Of a stretch of 64,000 nucleotides of DNA, positions 1-9,540 are shown piece after piece. Both the position numbers and the translations under genes were made by a program. Within the stretch, counting starts at the first letter, position 1. Each line of letters starts with the position of its first letter. Origin of the DNA: Rhodanobacteraceae bacterium (GTDB lineage: Bacteria > Pseudomonadota > Gammaproteobacteria > Xanthomonadales > Rhodanobacteraceae); NCBI GenBank assembly GCA_027019085.1, contig JALUXG010000006.1:35050-99049 (forward strand), in the 5' to 3' direction. Under the pieces are notes generated by a model. That model did no database searches and was not told the origin of the DNA. It worked only from the letters and a program-made list of their open reading frames with translations.

Positions 1-803
1 CCGCCGCTCGAGACATGGATGTAACTGCAACCATCCCCATCCAGCGCCCGGGCCAGCTCGATGCTTTGCGCAAGATCCCAGCCACCATCCACCCAGTCGC
101 TGGCCGAAAGGCGGATGCCGACGGGGACCGTATCCGGCAGTGCGGCACGCACCGCACGAAAGACTTCCAGAGTCAGCCGCATGCGGTTTTGCAGTGAACC
201 GCCGTAGTCGTCTTCACGCCGGTTGGCGAGCGGCGAGAGAAACTGGTGCAGCAGGTAACCGTGGGCGGCATGCAGCTCGATGAAATCCATGCCCAGGCGA
301 TGGGCGCGCAGGGCAGTGTCGACAAAGGCCTGTCTTGTCCGTTCGATGTCGTGCGTGCTCATCGCGCGTGGTGCCGGGTCGCCGGCACGAAAGGAAACCG
401 GCGAGGCGCCCACGGTCTGCCAGCCGTGGGGATCGGTCGCGGGCAGCGCGTTGCCCCCTTCCCAGGGGCGCGTCGTCGAGGCCTTGCGTCCGGCGTGGGC
501 AAGCTGGATGCCGAGCGTGATCGGTGCATACCGGCGTACGCTTTGCACGACCCGGGACAGCGCCGCCTCGTTGGCATCGCTGTACAGGCCAAGATCGGCC
601 CACGTGATGCGTCCCCGGGCCTCGACCGCCGTCGCCTCGATGATCAACGCCCCGGCTCCGGACAGGGCCAGGTGCCCGAGATGGATCAGATGCCAGTCGC
701 TGGCGCATCCATCCGTGGCCGAGTACTGGCACATGGGGGCCACGACAATGCGGTTGGGAAGGGTCAGCGGACCCAGTGCGAGCGGCGTGAACAGATGGCT
801 CAA
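1..803 (-). CDS. NADH:flavin oxidoreductase, Old Yellow Enzyme family (3' end outside window)
   Basis: FMN-dependent ene-reductase of the YqjM-like (class III) group; such enzymes reduce activated C=C bonds with NAD(P)H. The 267 visible residues give the N-terminal part of a TIM barrel. Seen: APMCQYS (Cys25 and Tyr27 match the class-specific Cys/Tyr of YqjM), HAGRK, HAAHGYLLHQFLSP with the paired substrate-binding histidines, and YGGSLQNR. The start is a TTG at 801-803: an in-frame TGA lies only two codons upstream, and GGAG sits 8 nt before the TTG. The C-terminal FMN-phosphate-binding part lies beyond base 1. It follows the MFS gene on the same strand after 75 nt, so co-transcription is possible. 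Physiological substrate unknown. Confidence 0.9.
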   Translation of the reverse strand, partial: MSHLFTPLALGPLTLPNRIVVAPMCQYSATDGCASDWHLIHLGHLALSGAGALIIEATAVEARGRITWADLGLYSDANEAALSRVVQSVRRYAPITLGIQLAHAGRKASTTRPWEGGNALPATDPHGWQTVGASPVSFRAGDPAPRAMSTHDIERTRQAFVDTALRAHRLGMDFIELHAAHGYLLHQFLSPLANRREDDYGGSLQNRMRLTLEVFRAVRAALPDTVPVGIRLSASDWVDGGWDLAQSIELARALDGDGCSYIHVSSG

Positions 804-878
804 GGTTCAGGCTCCGATGCGGGTTGTGGAGGATACGCAAGGATATCGCCGACTTGGCCGGGTCCGGCTGCGCGGTGT

Positions 879-2135
879 TCAGTGCGGGCCCGATGGAGGG
901 GATGCGTCGGGAGGCAATTCGTCCATCGCAGGATGCATTTCCATGGCCGTGGGCGTGGTGCGCAGCATCGGCTGGAACGTCGGCGTGTCTTCCTGATCGC
1001 GTTGCCGCAGGAACAACCGACTGCCGATGAACAGGACAGCGACAGCCATGCATGCCGATCCCCACACGAACAGCCAGGAGGGACCGAACCGGCCCATCAT
1101 CAGGCCGGCCAGCAACGGCCCGATGGCTGCACCGATGCCGTTGACCAGCAGGACGCTGCTGCTGGCGCCTAGCAGTTCATCGCCCGGCACGTAGTCCAGC
1201 AGGTGGGCCACGGCGATCGGATACAGCGAGAAGGCCATGCCGCCAAACAGAAACAACATGGCAGTGCCCAGCCAGGCATGCCCGGACAGCATCGGAAGGG
1301 CGGCCGCGCAGAGCGCGCCAGCAGCGCCTGCGATGACCAGCATGATGCGCCGGTCATGGCGATCGGAAAGTCGTCCCATCGGCCACTGCAGGGCCGCACC
1401 GCCAAGAATGAACACGCTCATCCAGTTGCCGATGCGTTCCGGCGACAGGCCGATGGAAGCGGCATACACCGGTCCCAGTCCCCACATGGCGCCCATCGAC
1501 AGCCCCGAAAGCAGCGCTGCCGCCGCGGCGCTGGGCGCCAGCGACGCGAGTCTGCGCAGGCGCAGTCGTGGCGTCGGCGCAATCTCCGGTTGACGCATGC
1601 GCGTGGCCAGTACCGGAAGCGTGGACGCACACACCAGCAGGGTCACCAGAACGAACAGCGTGGCCGGGGCGGCGGCCTGCAGATGCAGGAACTGTTGCGA
1701 TGCGGCCAGTGCACCCAGGTTGACGACCATGTACAGCGCAAAAACGCGGCTGCGCTGGGTGCTGTGCGCCTGACTGTTCAGCCAGCTTTCGATGACCATG
1801 TACAGCCCGACCAGCGCCATGCCGATGCCCAGCCGCAGCACCAGCCATGCCCAGGGGCTGGACGTGAGCGACAGCAGCAGGACCAGGCATGCGCAGGTGG
1901 TGGCACAGAACGCGAAGGCGCGGATATGCCCAATCCGACGCACCAGCGACGGGATCACGAAGGTGCCGCCCAGGAATCCCGCGAAGTAGGCCGAAGTCAA
2001 TGCACCAAGGAGTGGGCTGGAAAAACCCAGTTGCCCACCGATCACGGGAATCAGCGTGCCGAGCAAGCCGGTGCCCATAAGCAGGAGTGCCACCCCGCTG
2101 AGCAGCGAGGTAAGTTGGCGGGCGGTGTGGATCAT
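879..2135 (-). CDS. MFS transporter, YcaD-like
   Basis: Inner-membrane secondary transporter of the major facilitator superfamily, 418 aa, about the usual length for 12 helices. The N-terminus begins directly with a hydrophobic helix, and the loop after helix 2 carries VRRIGHIRAFAF, the usual MFS basic loop motif. A short hydrophilic linker near residues 190-205 separates the two six-helix halves, and the second half has a matching loop with LSDRHDRR. It lies 38 nt downstream of ggpPS and upstream of the Old Yellow Enzyme, all on one strand. Substrate cannot be read from sequence; a role with glucosylglycerol or another osmolyte is only a guess from position. No clear Shine-Dalgarno before the chosen ATG. 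Confidence 0.88.
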   Translation of the reverse strand: MIHTARQLTSLLSGVALLLMGTGLLGTLIPVIGGQLGFSSPLLGALTSAYFAGFLGGTFVIPSLVRRIGHIRAFAFCATTCACLVLLLSLTSSPWAWLVLRLGIGMALVGLYMVIESWLNSQAHSTQRSRVFALYMVVNLGALAASQQFLHLQAAAPATLFVLVTLLVCASTLPVLATRMRQPEIAPTPRLRLRRLASLAPSAAAAALLSGLSMGAMWGLGPVYAASIGLSPERIGNWMSVFILGGAALQWPMGRLSDRHDRRIMLVIAGAAGALCAAALPMLSGHAWLGTAMLFLFGGMAFSLYPIAVAHLLDYVPGDELLGASSSVLLVNGIGAAIGPLLAGLMMGRFGPSWLFVWGSACMAVAVLFIGSRLFLRQRDQEDTPTFQPMLRTTPTAMEMHPAMDELPPDASPPSGPH

Positions 2136-2173
2136 GAGCTGATGAAGACGGTCGGGTGAGCGGGGTTGCGTGA

Positions 2174-4507
2174 TCAGCCTGTGGCTGCACGGGCGGCCGG
2201 AAGATCCTCGCAGGCTTCGTTGACGGCAGCAAGAAAACCTTGCCCCCAGTCATCCACGTCGTAGTGCCTGACGATGTCGAACAATCCCTGCAGTCGGCTC
2301 TCTGCTTCCTTGGGACCCATGCGCAGGGCTCGCAGGCACACCTGCTCCAGATCATTCGGATCATGCGGATTGGTCAGCAGTGCGCCTTTCAGTTCGGCAG
2401 CCGCCCCGGCAAATTCGGAAAGCACCAGCACGCCGGCATGAGGGTGGCGCACGATGCCTTGCACCGCCACATACTCCTTGGCCACCAGGTTAAGGCCGTC
2501 CCGCAGGGGAGTGATCCACATCACGTCGGCTACGCCGTAATAGGAAAGCAGGACTTCGAAAGGCAGGGCGCGGAAGAAGAACTGCACCGGCGTCCAGCCC
2601 AGCCTCGAGAACCTGCCGTTGATGTGGCCCACGGCCTGTTCGATCTGTGTCTGCAGTTGCCGATAGACGGTCATTTCCTTGGCAGCTGGCACGCATACGC
2701 AAAACAGCGTGATTTCCCCGGCCAGGTCGGGATTGTGTTCGAGCATGCGCTCGTAGGCCTGCAGCTTTTCCAGTGTGCCCTTGGTGTAGTCCAGGCGCTC
2801 GACGGACAAGATCAGCTTGCGTCCGGCCAGTTCATTGCTGAGATGACGCCTCCGCTTGCGCGAGGCGTCAGTATCGAGAAGCTTGCGCACCCGTTCCACG
2901 TCCAGGCCGACCGGGTGTGCCCCGAGGTGCACGCGCCGCCGGCCGACGTCGATCACGCGGCTGACCCGGTCGAGACCCGCGGCGCAGCCATAGGTCAGGA
3001 AACGCGGAGCGCAGTTTTCGCGGCGCACGACTTTTACCGGCGCCACGCCGCGCACCACGTCGACGAAATTCTCCACTTGCCGGGGTATGTGGAAGCCCAC
3101 ATAGTCACACTGCAACAGGCTGCCGATGATGTCGCGTCGCCAGGGCACCACGTTGAACACGTCCGCGGAAGGGAAATGAGTGTGATGGAAGAATGCGATA
3201 TGCAGGTCCGGTCGCATTTCCCGAAGATACGCCGGCACCATCCACAGGTTGTAGTCGTGAATCCAGACCACGGCATGGGGTGCGGCCTCGGCAGCTGTGC
3301 GTTCGGCAAACAGGCGATTGACGTGACAGAACACCTTCCAGTGCTTCTCGCGAAAACGGGCGCGTTCCCAGAACGTGTGAAGCAGAGGCCAGAATGCTTC
3401 CTTGGAGAAGGACTTGTAGAAGGTGTCCACTTCCTTCTTGCTCAGGGCCACGCGTGCAGCGACCAGGTTGGGGTAGCGGTCGGCATCGACCGCGGTATGC
3501 ACCTCGAATTCCTCGCCGGACCCGCGTTCCTGGATCGACCAGGCCACCCATGAGCCGCGCTTGCCGTCGGCGAAGAAGGAGAGCAGGGTGGGAATGATGC
3601 CGTTGGGCGACCGGGGGCGCCTTCGCTGGACCTTGCCTTCCTCGACCACCTCCTCGTACGGCAGCCGGTGATAAACCATGACCAGGTCGGCCTTGCCGGC
3701 GTCCGGCGTGGGATCTTCCGGATGTGTGTGAAGCGACTCGATCAGCCCGAAGTGGTCCAGGGCTTGCAGGATGCCTCCGCAGCCCGGTTCGCTTGCATGC
3801 AGCGTCCGGTCGTACTCGCGTGTGGCCTTGATCAGGCTGTCCTCCGACCTCCCCACGCATACCCCGGCGAATCCGATGCCGAACATGGACAGATCGTTCA
3901 GGGTGTCGCCGGCCACCAGTACACGATCATCGTCGATGCCGAGGTGGTCCACCAGGGCGCGCAGCGTCGATCCCTTGTTGACGCCGGCAGGCAGCACGTC
4001 CAGGTAGCGTTCGGCCGAATGCAGCAGTTCGCACCCCAGCGACTCGACCTTGCGGCGCAGCGAATCGCTGATGGCGTCTTCGGAGCAGAAATAGGAAACC
4101 CGCCGTTCCTGCGGCACATCCTGGCGGACCAGCCCTTCCTGTTCGCCAATCGCCCGTGCCACGGTCTGTTCCCCCGGCCAGCGCGCGGCAATCTGGCGCT
4201 GGATCGGTTCGACAGGGTGGATGTCGTGACCGTCGACCACGGTCGCACCGACATCGCAGATGATGTAGTCCGGATGCGGCAAGGTGGGATCGGCCAGCAG
4301 CGGCAGCACGGCTTCCAGGCCGCGGCCGGTGACATAGGCCAGGCGCATGTCCGGATGACGCGAGAGCAATTGATACAGCTTGAGCCGCTGTTCGGAAGCC
4401 CCGGCCAGGAAGGTGCCGTCGAGGTCGGTGGCCAGGAGCGTCAAGGTACGGTTGCCGTTTTTGACGTTGTCGGAAGAGGGCGGTTCGGCGGTCGATTCCG
4501 GGCTCAT
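2174..4507 (-). CDS. ggpPS: bifunctional glucosylglycerol-phosphate synthase/phosphatase
   Basis: Makes the compatible solute glucosylglycerol from ADP-glucose and glycerol 3-phosphate, then removes the phosphate. The 777-aa protein joins two domains. Residues about 20-265 are a HAD phosphatase (LLATDLDGTF near residue 28; AGDTLNDLSMF). Residues about 270-760 are a GT20 glycosyltransferase with WIHDYNLWMVP, FFHHTHFPSADVFNVVPWR (the GgpS rather than the OtsA version), GFHIPRQVENF, LSVERLDYTKG and PLRDGLNLVAKEY. A phosphatase-synthase fusion of this order was described in Stenotrophomonas rhizophila; in cyanobacteria the two are separate genes. The start at 4507 is chosen because GGAG precedes it by 5 nt; an ATG 120 nt upstream would add an unrelated 40-residue leader. 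Probably salt-induced as in relatives, but no regulatory site was identified. Confidence 0.92.
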   Translation of the reverse strand: MSPESTAEPPSSDNVKNGNRTLTLLATDLDGTFLAGASEQRLKLYQLLSRHPDMRLAYVTGRGLEAVLPLLADPTLPHPDYIICDVGATVVDGHDIHPVEPIQRQIAARWPGEQTVARAIGEQEGLVRQDVPQERRVSYFCSEDAISDSLRRKVESLGCELLHSAERYLDVLPAGVNKGSTLRALVDHLGIDDDRVLVAGDTLNDLSMFGIGFAGVCVGRSEDSLIKATREYDRTLHASEPGCGGILQALDHFGLIESLHTHPEDPTPDAGKADLVMVYHRLPYEEVVEEGKVQRRRPRSPNGIIPTLLSFFADGKRGSWVAWSIQERGSGEEFEVHTAVDADRYPNLVAARVALSKKEVDTFYKSFSKEAFWPLLHTFWERARFREKHWKVFCHVNRLFAERTAAEAAPHAVVWIHDYNLWMVPAYLREMRPDLHIAFFHHTHFPSADVFNVVPWRRDIIGSLLQCDYVGFHIPRQVENFVDVVRGVAPVKVVRRENCAPRFLTYGCAAGLDRVSRVIDVGRRRVHLGAHPVGLDVERVRKLLDTDASRKRRRHLSNELAGRKLILSVERLDYTKGTLEKLQAYERMLEHNPDLAGEITLFCVCVPAAKEMTVYRQLQTQIEQAVGHINGRFSRLGWTPVQFFFRALPFEVLLSYYGVADVMWITPLRDGLNLVAKEYVAVQGIVRHPHAGVLVLSEFAGAAAELKGALLTNPHDPNDLEQVCLRALRMGPKEAESRLQGLFDIVRHYDVDDWGQGFLAAVNEACEDLPAARAATG

Positions 4508-4717
4508 TCGTTCTCCGTGTTCGGGTTCGAATCGGATGTGTCGTCCGGGGAACAGGCGCGGGTCGCAGAATTGCGCACCGAAGATGCGCAAGCACACGGC
4601 GGTGCCGTGAAAGCAATCCCCTTGCACGATCCATTACAGGCTACCACGTGGCGTGCCCAGGACGATGAATCCCGGTGCAATGTCGCATGATCCGCCTCGG
4701 ATGGATGGACGTCCGAA

Positions 4718-4748
4718 TGAAAAAGGCCCCGCCGGAAGCGGGGCCTTT
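4718..4748 (-). terminator. rho-independent terminator of the TonB-dependent receptor gene
   Basis: A perfect 11-bp stem (4722-4732 with 4738-4748) encloses a 5-nt loop. On the minus strand it is followed by a run of five T. It lies 30 nt after the receptor stop codon and separates that gene from ggpPS downstream on the same strand. Confidence 0.9.
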
Positions 4749-4778
4749 CCAAGTGACGCTGTTGCAAAAGAAAGCCTG

Positions 4779-7196
4779 TTACCAGTCGTATGCCACTGTT
4801 CCGTAGTAATACGCACCGTTGAAGCCGAACGGCGAGGTATTGGGGTAGGGCAGGATGACCTGGTAGGCGGCACTGCCCACCTTCCACTTGTCCGGATAGG
4901 CATTGGTGACGTTGGTGCCGCCAAGGGTGAATTTCCACTGGTTCCAGCCGTAGGTCACGGAAGCATCCAGCAGGGTCTTGCCGGTGAATTTCTGCTCGGC
5001 TCCGCGCGCATCGATCCACGGGCCGTAATGCGTGGCCTGGGCATGCAGCATCCAGTTGCCCATCGACCAGTCTGCACCAAGGAAGGATTTGTTCCTCGGG
5101 GTCGATACGGTGAGGAACCGTTTCTCCTGGGAATTGACGATCGGCAGCGTGAGGCCTGCCAGTCCCAGCTGCGGCGGATTGGGCTTGATGTGGGTGATGG
5201 TGGTCTTGTTGTAGTTCACGCCTCCGGTGAGCTTCAGCGTCGAGTTGCTGAAGTAGATCGGATAGGTGACGACCAGGTCGGCACCACGGGTCTTGGTATC
5301 GACGGCGTTGTTGAAGAATGTGCCGCCACCCACGCCGTAGATGCCCTGGGTGTTGAGATAGTTCGTCACCGCCGGGCCGGACAGGCTACCGCTGAGCAGG
5401 ATGCGGTTGTTGATGCGGATGTCATACACATCCAGGGTTGCATACAGGCCGTTCGACGGTGTGAAGACCAGGCCCATGCTGTAGCTGTGCGAAGTTTCCG
5501 GGCGCAACGGCTGCGCGCCGAGCGCCTTGGCGGCCGGATCGGTCACCGGGAAGTTGCGGGTATTGATCGGAATGCTCGAATTGGCCGGGAACAGGGTCAC
5601 CGTGACCGAGTAGAATTCCTGTTGCAGTGATGGGGCCCGGAATCCCGTGGACGAGGTGGCGCGAAATGCCAAGGCGTCGGTGAAGGCGTAGCGGGTCGAC
5701 AGCTTCCAGGACGTGTTGCCGCCAAAATCGCTGTAGTGCTCGCGACGCACGGCAGCGCCCGCCGTCCACTTGTCCGTCAGGTCGCTTTCCAGATCCAGGT
5801 ACACGGCATAGTTGTGTCGTGAATGCGTACCGGCGTCGGTGGGCTGGAATCCCGAGAAGACCTGGCCGCCGCAGGGTGCCCCGGAAGCATCGCAGGCATA
5901 GGATGCCGGATCGCCGTGCTTGATCTGGTACTTCTGGTGGCGGTATTCCAGGCCCCATGCGACGGTGACCGGGTTGGTCATTCCGAAGACATTGAATTCG
6001 CGGTTGAAGTCCGCATTGAGGATGTTGTCGCGGTCCAGAATGGTGCCGATGTAGAAGCCGGTCGGCGAGTTCGGATCGAGCACGTAGTTCCAGGTGTTGG
6101 CGGTATTCATCTTCCAGCGGTTGCCGCCGCCGTCGTAGCTGAAGTCGTAGTTCCAGCCACTCATCACGCCCCGTACGCCGAGGACCTCCTGGTCATCGAG
6201 AATCAGATAGTGCTCGTGCGGCAGGAAGCCATTGGGGTAATGCGCCATGGCGCCCGGGAACGTCCCGGCCGAGCCGCCCGAATACTGCGTGTAGGCGCGG
6301 AAGAATCCGTTCGATGAAACCTTGCGCTTGTTGAATATCGCGAATGCGTAAAGCTGGGCATGCGGCGTCAGGTCGTACTGGGCGTTGACAGCGGCTTGCT
6401 CGGACTTCGAGTGGGGCAAACCGTAATGGAAGGTCACCTTGCCGTAGGCGGGATCGCCCGGATAACGCAGATCCGGCCCCGCGTGGTTGGTGCGGGCCTG
6501 GTTCATGTAGTTGGCACTCAGGTGCACCCAGCCCTTCTCGCCCAGCTTGAAGCCGCCGTCGGCTCCGCCCTGGGTGGTCTGGCCCGAGCCCTTGTACGAG
6601 CCGTAGGTCACATTGGCCGAACCGTGCTTGGCGCCACCCTTCAGGATGATGTTGATGACGCCGGCAATGGCATCGGAGCCGTACTGCGCCGCCGCGCCGT
6701 CACGCAGCACTTCGATGTGATCGATGGCGTTGAGAGGTATGGCATTGAGATCGACAGGCGAGGAGCCGCGGCCCAGGGTGCCGTTGAAGTTCATCATCGC
6801 GGTCGTGTGCACACGCTTGCCGTTGATCAGGACAAGCGTTTCGTCCGGACTCAGGCCGCGAAGCTGCGCCGGCCGTTCACCATCGGTACCGTCCGAGATC
6901 GAAGGTTGCGGGAAATTGAGCGAAGGCAGAAGCGTGCGCAGGGCGGTGGCGAGGTTCGGGGCACCGGTGTTCCTGATGTCCTGCGGCGAGAGCACGTCGA
7001 TGGGCGACATCGAATCGGCCTCGGTTCGCGGCAGGCCGCGGGTACCGGTCACCACCACCGTCTGCAATTCGGTGGCTTTCTTCTTGCTGGTTCCTGTGCT
7101 CGAATTCGCGTCCTGCGCGTGGGCGGTGGGCATCATCACCGTAAAGGCGACGCAGCCGGCCAGCAGACCGGATGCAAGGGTTCTGGAATTGAGCAT
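4779..7196 (-). CDS. TonB-dependent outer-membrane receptor
   Basis: Outer-membrane 22-strand barrel with an N-terminal plug; imports a scarce ligand using energy from TonB-ExbBD. 805 aa. A signal peptide ends at AHAQ (about residue 27), followed by a TonB-box-like VVVTGTR and a plug domain with DVLSPQDIRNTG, ETLVLINGKRV and IEVLRDGAAAQYGSDAIAG. The remainder is beta-barrel, ending in an aromatic residue (AYDW). An insertion around residues 405-420 carries two cysteines (YACDASGAPCGG), perhaps a disulphide-closed loop. Start 7196 is chosen for GGGGAG 5 nt upstream; an earlier in-frame codon lacks this. Own terminator downstream. No iron, B12 or sugar gene is adjacent, so the ligand is unknown. 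Confidence 0.93.
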   Translation of the reverse strand: MLNSRTLASGLLAGCVAFTVMMPTAHAQDANSSTGTSKKKATELQTVVVTGTRGLPRTEADSMSPIDVLSPQDIRNTGAPNLATALRTLLPSLNFPQPSISDGTDGERPAQLRGLSPDETLVLINGKRVHTTAMMNFNGTLGRGSSPVDLNAIPLNAIDHIEVLRDGAAAQYGSDAIAGVINIILKGGAKHGSANVTYGSYKGSGQTTQGGADGGFKLGEKGWVHLSANYMNQARTNHAGPDLRYPGDPAYGKVTFHYGLPHSKSEQAAVNAQYDLTPHAQLYAFAIFNKRKVSSNGFFRAYTQYSGGSAGTFPGAMAHYPNGFLPHEHYLILDDQEVLGVRGVMSGWNYDFSYDGGGNRWKMNTANTWNYVLDPNSPTGFYIGTILDRDNILNADFNREFNVFGMTNPVTVAWGLEYRHQKYQIKHGDPASYACDASGAPCGGQVFSGFQPTDAGTHSRHNYAVYLDLESDLTDKWTAGAAVRREHYSDFGGNTSWKLSTRYAFTDALAFRATSSTGFRAPSLQQEFYSVTVTLFPANSSIPINTRNFPVTDPAAKALGAQPLRPETSHSYSMGLVFTPSNGLYATLDVYDIRINNRILLSGSLSGPAVTNYLNTQGIYGVGGGTFFNNAVDTKTRGADLVVTYPIYFSNSTLKLTGGVNYNKTTITHIKPNPPQLGLAGLTLPIVNSQEKRFLTVSTPRNKSFLGADWSMGNWMLHAQATHYGPWIDARGAEQKFTGKTLLDASVTYGWNQWKFTLGGTNVTNAYPDKWKVGSAAYQVILPYPNTSPFGFNGAYYYGTVAYDW

Positions 7197-7462
7197 GTTT
7201 TCTCCCCGGGGGTTATTGTGTTGTGTGGGAACGCAGGACACCACGTCCGACCAGGCGGGCCGGGCGGGAAAAGAAGTGCCCTGTGCCTGACCCTAGGCCT
7301 CAGCATGAGGAGTGTCAATAACTTGCAGCCCCGGATCTTGCAATTTCGGCCTGTGAAACCCATGTTCGCTCATGGTCATAGTGCATAACGCGGTAGCCGG
7401 CGAGCGGGGCCGGGTCCCGTGTATGCATATTCAGCAACCCGATCCGAAGGTCATTTACAGCC

Positions 7463-7798
7463 ATGCCAATCTACGCGTTCCAGTGCCAGGACTGCGGTCA
7501 TGCGTTTGACCGCCTGCAGAAGTTTTCCGACCCGGACCCGTCGGCCTGCCCGTCCTGTGGCGCCGATCGGGTTGCTCGCCAGGTCACCGCCCCGGCCTTC
7601 CGCCTGGCCGGAAGCGGCTGGTACGAGACCGACTTCAAGCGCAAGGGCGAGGCCCGGCGCAACCTGGCCGACCATGGCGCCGAATCCGGTGCGGCGACAT
7701 CGGGGGATGCTTCCGGCACCGCCTCCACTGCCGCTGCAAAACCGGTGGGAAACCCTCCTGCGCCGTCCTCTGCCACCGGGCAAGCTAGCGGAACATGA
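7463..7798 (+). CDS. FmdB family zinc-ribbon protein
   Basis: Small putative regulatory protein, 111 aa. The N-terminal 45 residues form a zinc ribbon with two CxxC knuckles (CQDCGHAFD and CPSCGAD) and the family start MPIYAFQC. The C-terminal half, from about residue 60, is Ala/Gly/Ser/Thr-rich and probably disordered. GAAGG lies about 12 nt before the ATG. In many proteobacteria fmdB directly precedes aspS; here a symporter gene on the opposite strand lies between them and overlaps the fmdB 3' end by 14 nt. Molecular function is not established. Confidence 0.88.
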   Translation: MPIYAFQCQDCGHAFDRLQKFSDPDPSACPSCGADRVARQVTAPAFRLAGSGWYETDFKRKGEARRNLADHGAESGAATSGDASGTASTAAAKPVGNPPAPSSATGQASGT

Positions 7799-9344
7799 CC
7801 AGCAGGGCGGCGATGGCGGCCAGGACACCGCCGGAGGCCCAAAGGACATCGGCCGGTACCCGTTCCAGCCCCCGGCGTGCAATGACCGCCATGCGGGTGT
7901 CGTCGGGATCGGGGCGGTCCCGGGTGCCGAGGACCTGCATCCATATCCAGGTCGCCATGCCGGTTGCGGCAAATACGATGCCGGCGATGATGGTGAAGTG
8001 GATGGGTATCCATCCGCCGGCATAGCCGATGAAGAGCATGCCGCTCAGGACATGCCCGCTTGCCAGGCCGCGCAGGGCGGCTGCAGGGCCAAGGCGCCTG
8101 GACCACAATCCGAGCAGGAAAGTCGCCACCAGCGGTGAAGCGACAAAGGCGAATACCTGCTGCAGATAGGCCCAAAGGCCCTGGAAGTGCCGGATCATCG
8201 GCGCCCACAGTGCGGCCAGTACGGTAATGCCTATGGTGACCAGGCGGCCGATGCGCGCCAGTTGCGAGGGTGTCAACCGCGGGCGTCGCGGCTGGATGAA
8301 GTCCATGGTCACCAGGGTGGCGGCCGAATTGAGGGTCGCCGAACAGGTCGACATCAGCGCCGCGACCAGGCCGGCCAGGATCAGCCCGGTCAGACCGGCG
8401 GGGATGAAACGTTCAACCATGGCGGGGAAAACCTGGTCGGGGTGCTTCAGGCCCGGCAGCAATACGCTGGCCATGGCGCCGGGCAGGGTCATGAGAAACA
8501 GCGGCAACAGCTTCAGCGAAGCGGCAATCACTGACGCCCTCCCGGCAGCACGGATGTCGCGAGCCCCCAGGATGCGCTGCACGACATACTGGTTCATGGT
8601 CCAGTAATAGAAGCCGACGATAGGCAATCCAGTCAGCAGACCCAGCCAGGGCACACCCGGATCGTCCAGCGGGCGGATCAGGGAAAGCTTGTCCGGATGC
8701 ACGGCGGCAACCACCCGGGCCCATGAATGGTCGAAATGGCCGAACACGTTCCAGGCCAGGACGGCCGAGCCGAGCAACAGCACCAGCGCCTGCATCACGT
8801 CGGTATAGACCACGGCGCGCAGGCCGCCAGCCGCCGTGTACAGGCCGGTGAATGCGGCGACGACGAGGGTGGTTTCCCACAAGTTCAGACCCGGAATGAA
8901 GGTGGTGATCACCAGCGCGCCTGCATACAGGCTTCCCGCGGTGTCGAGCACGATGGACAGGAACAGTGTTACCCCGGACAGGTACATGCGCAGCCTGGAG
9001 TCGAAGCGGCGTTCCATCAGCTCCGGCATCGTCGTCACGCGGGCACGCATCAGCACCGGTAGCACGTAAATCGCGGCAAAGATCAGCACCACGCCGGCCA
9101 TCCATTCGTAGTTCGCGGCGGAGATGCCGGTTCGGTACGCGGCTCCGGGCAGCCCGATCAGCGTGTCCGACGAGACATTTGCGGCGAACAGGGAGAATCC
9201 CACGGCCAGTGGGCCAAGCGTGCGTCCGGCGAGGAAGAGGTCTTCCGAGGTGGTCCTGCCGCGCGCCACCTTGGCGCCGATCAGCGCCGTGACAAGGAAA
9301 TAGGCGAGGATAGCCGTGTAGTCGAGCGCTCCGAGATGGACCAT
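7785..9344 (-). CDS. sodium:solute symporter (SSS/SLC5 family)
   Basis: Inner-membrane Na+-coupled transporter, 519 aa with about 13 hydrophobic helices, the SGLT-like topology. Visible family segments are SEDLFLAGRTLGP after helix 1, FAANVSSDTLIGLPG, GGLRAVVYTDVMQ and STCSATLNSAATL. The start at 9344 (MVHLGALDY) is placed at the beginning of the first helix; earlier in-frame codons would add a hydrophilic leader atypical of the family. No strong Shine-Dalgarno is seen. Transcribed toward fmdB and overlapping its 3' end by 14 nt. Substrate not determinable; sugars are commonest for SGLT-like members. Confidence 0.88.
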   Translation of the reverse strand: MVHLGALDYTAILAYFLVTALIGAKVARGRTTSEDLFLAGRTLGPLAVGFSLFAANVSSDTLIGLPGAAYRTGISAANYEWMAGVVLIFAAIYVLPVLMRARVTTMPELMERRFDSRLRMYLSGVTLFLSIVLDTAGSLYAGALVITTFIPGLNLWETTLVVAAFTGLYTAAGGLRAVVYTDVMQALVLLLGSAVLAWNVFGHFDHSWARVVAAVHPDKLSLIRPLDDPGVPWLGLLTGLPIVGFYYWTMNQYVVQRILGARDIRAAGRASVIAASLKLLPLFLMTLPGAMASVLLPGLKHPDQVFPAMVERFIPAGLTGLILAGLVAALMSTCSATLNSAATLVTMDFIQPRRPRLTPSQLARIGRLVTIGITVLAALWAPMIRHFQGLWAYLQQVFAFVASPLVATFLLGLWSRRLGPAAALRGLASGHVLSGMLFIGYAGGWIPIHFTIIAGIVFAATGMATWIWMQVLGTRDRPDPDDTRMAVIARRGLERVPADVLWASGGVLAAIAALLVMFR

Positions 9345-9481
9345 GTGGCAAACGGGGTGCGAATCGCTTTCAGGTAAACATGACCGTGTGATGGATGCAA
9401 ACGTGTTGGCACGATTTCCGGGGGTGCTGCAGATGTCCCGGAAACGTGTCCCGTACGTCTTTTGAGCACGCGGCAGCATGC

Positions 9482-9487
9482 TAGAAT
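9482..9487 (+). promoter_or_regulatory. candidate -10 box for aspS
   Basis: TAGAAT 54 nt before the aspS start, inside GCTAGAATCGCC. The same hexamer in the same context (TAGAATCGCCG) precedes tRNA-Lys at 24230. No good -35 is found 16-18 nt upstream (CTTTTG at best), so this is a weak prediction. Confidence 0.35.
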
Positions 9488-9540
9488 CGCCGGTCTTTGC
9501 CCCGTTTTTCGCCGCGCGGCGGCGGTCAGGAGTTCACCCC

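Noticed and set aside
2240..3553. Long open frame opposite ggpPS
   Set aside because: A high-GC shadow: composition unlike real proteins, no family motif, and entirely antisense to a clear enzyme gene. Similar long antisense frames opposite other genes were rejected for the same reason.
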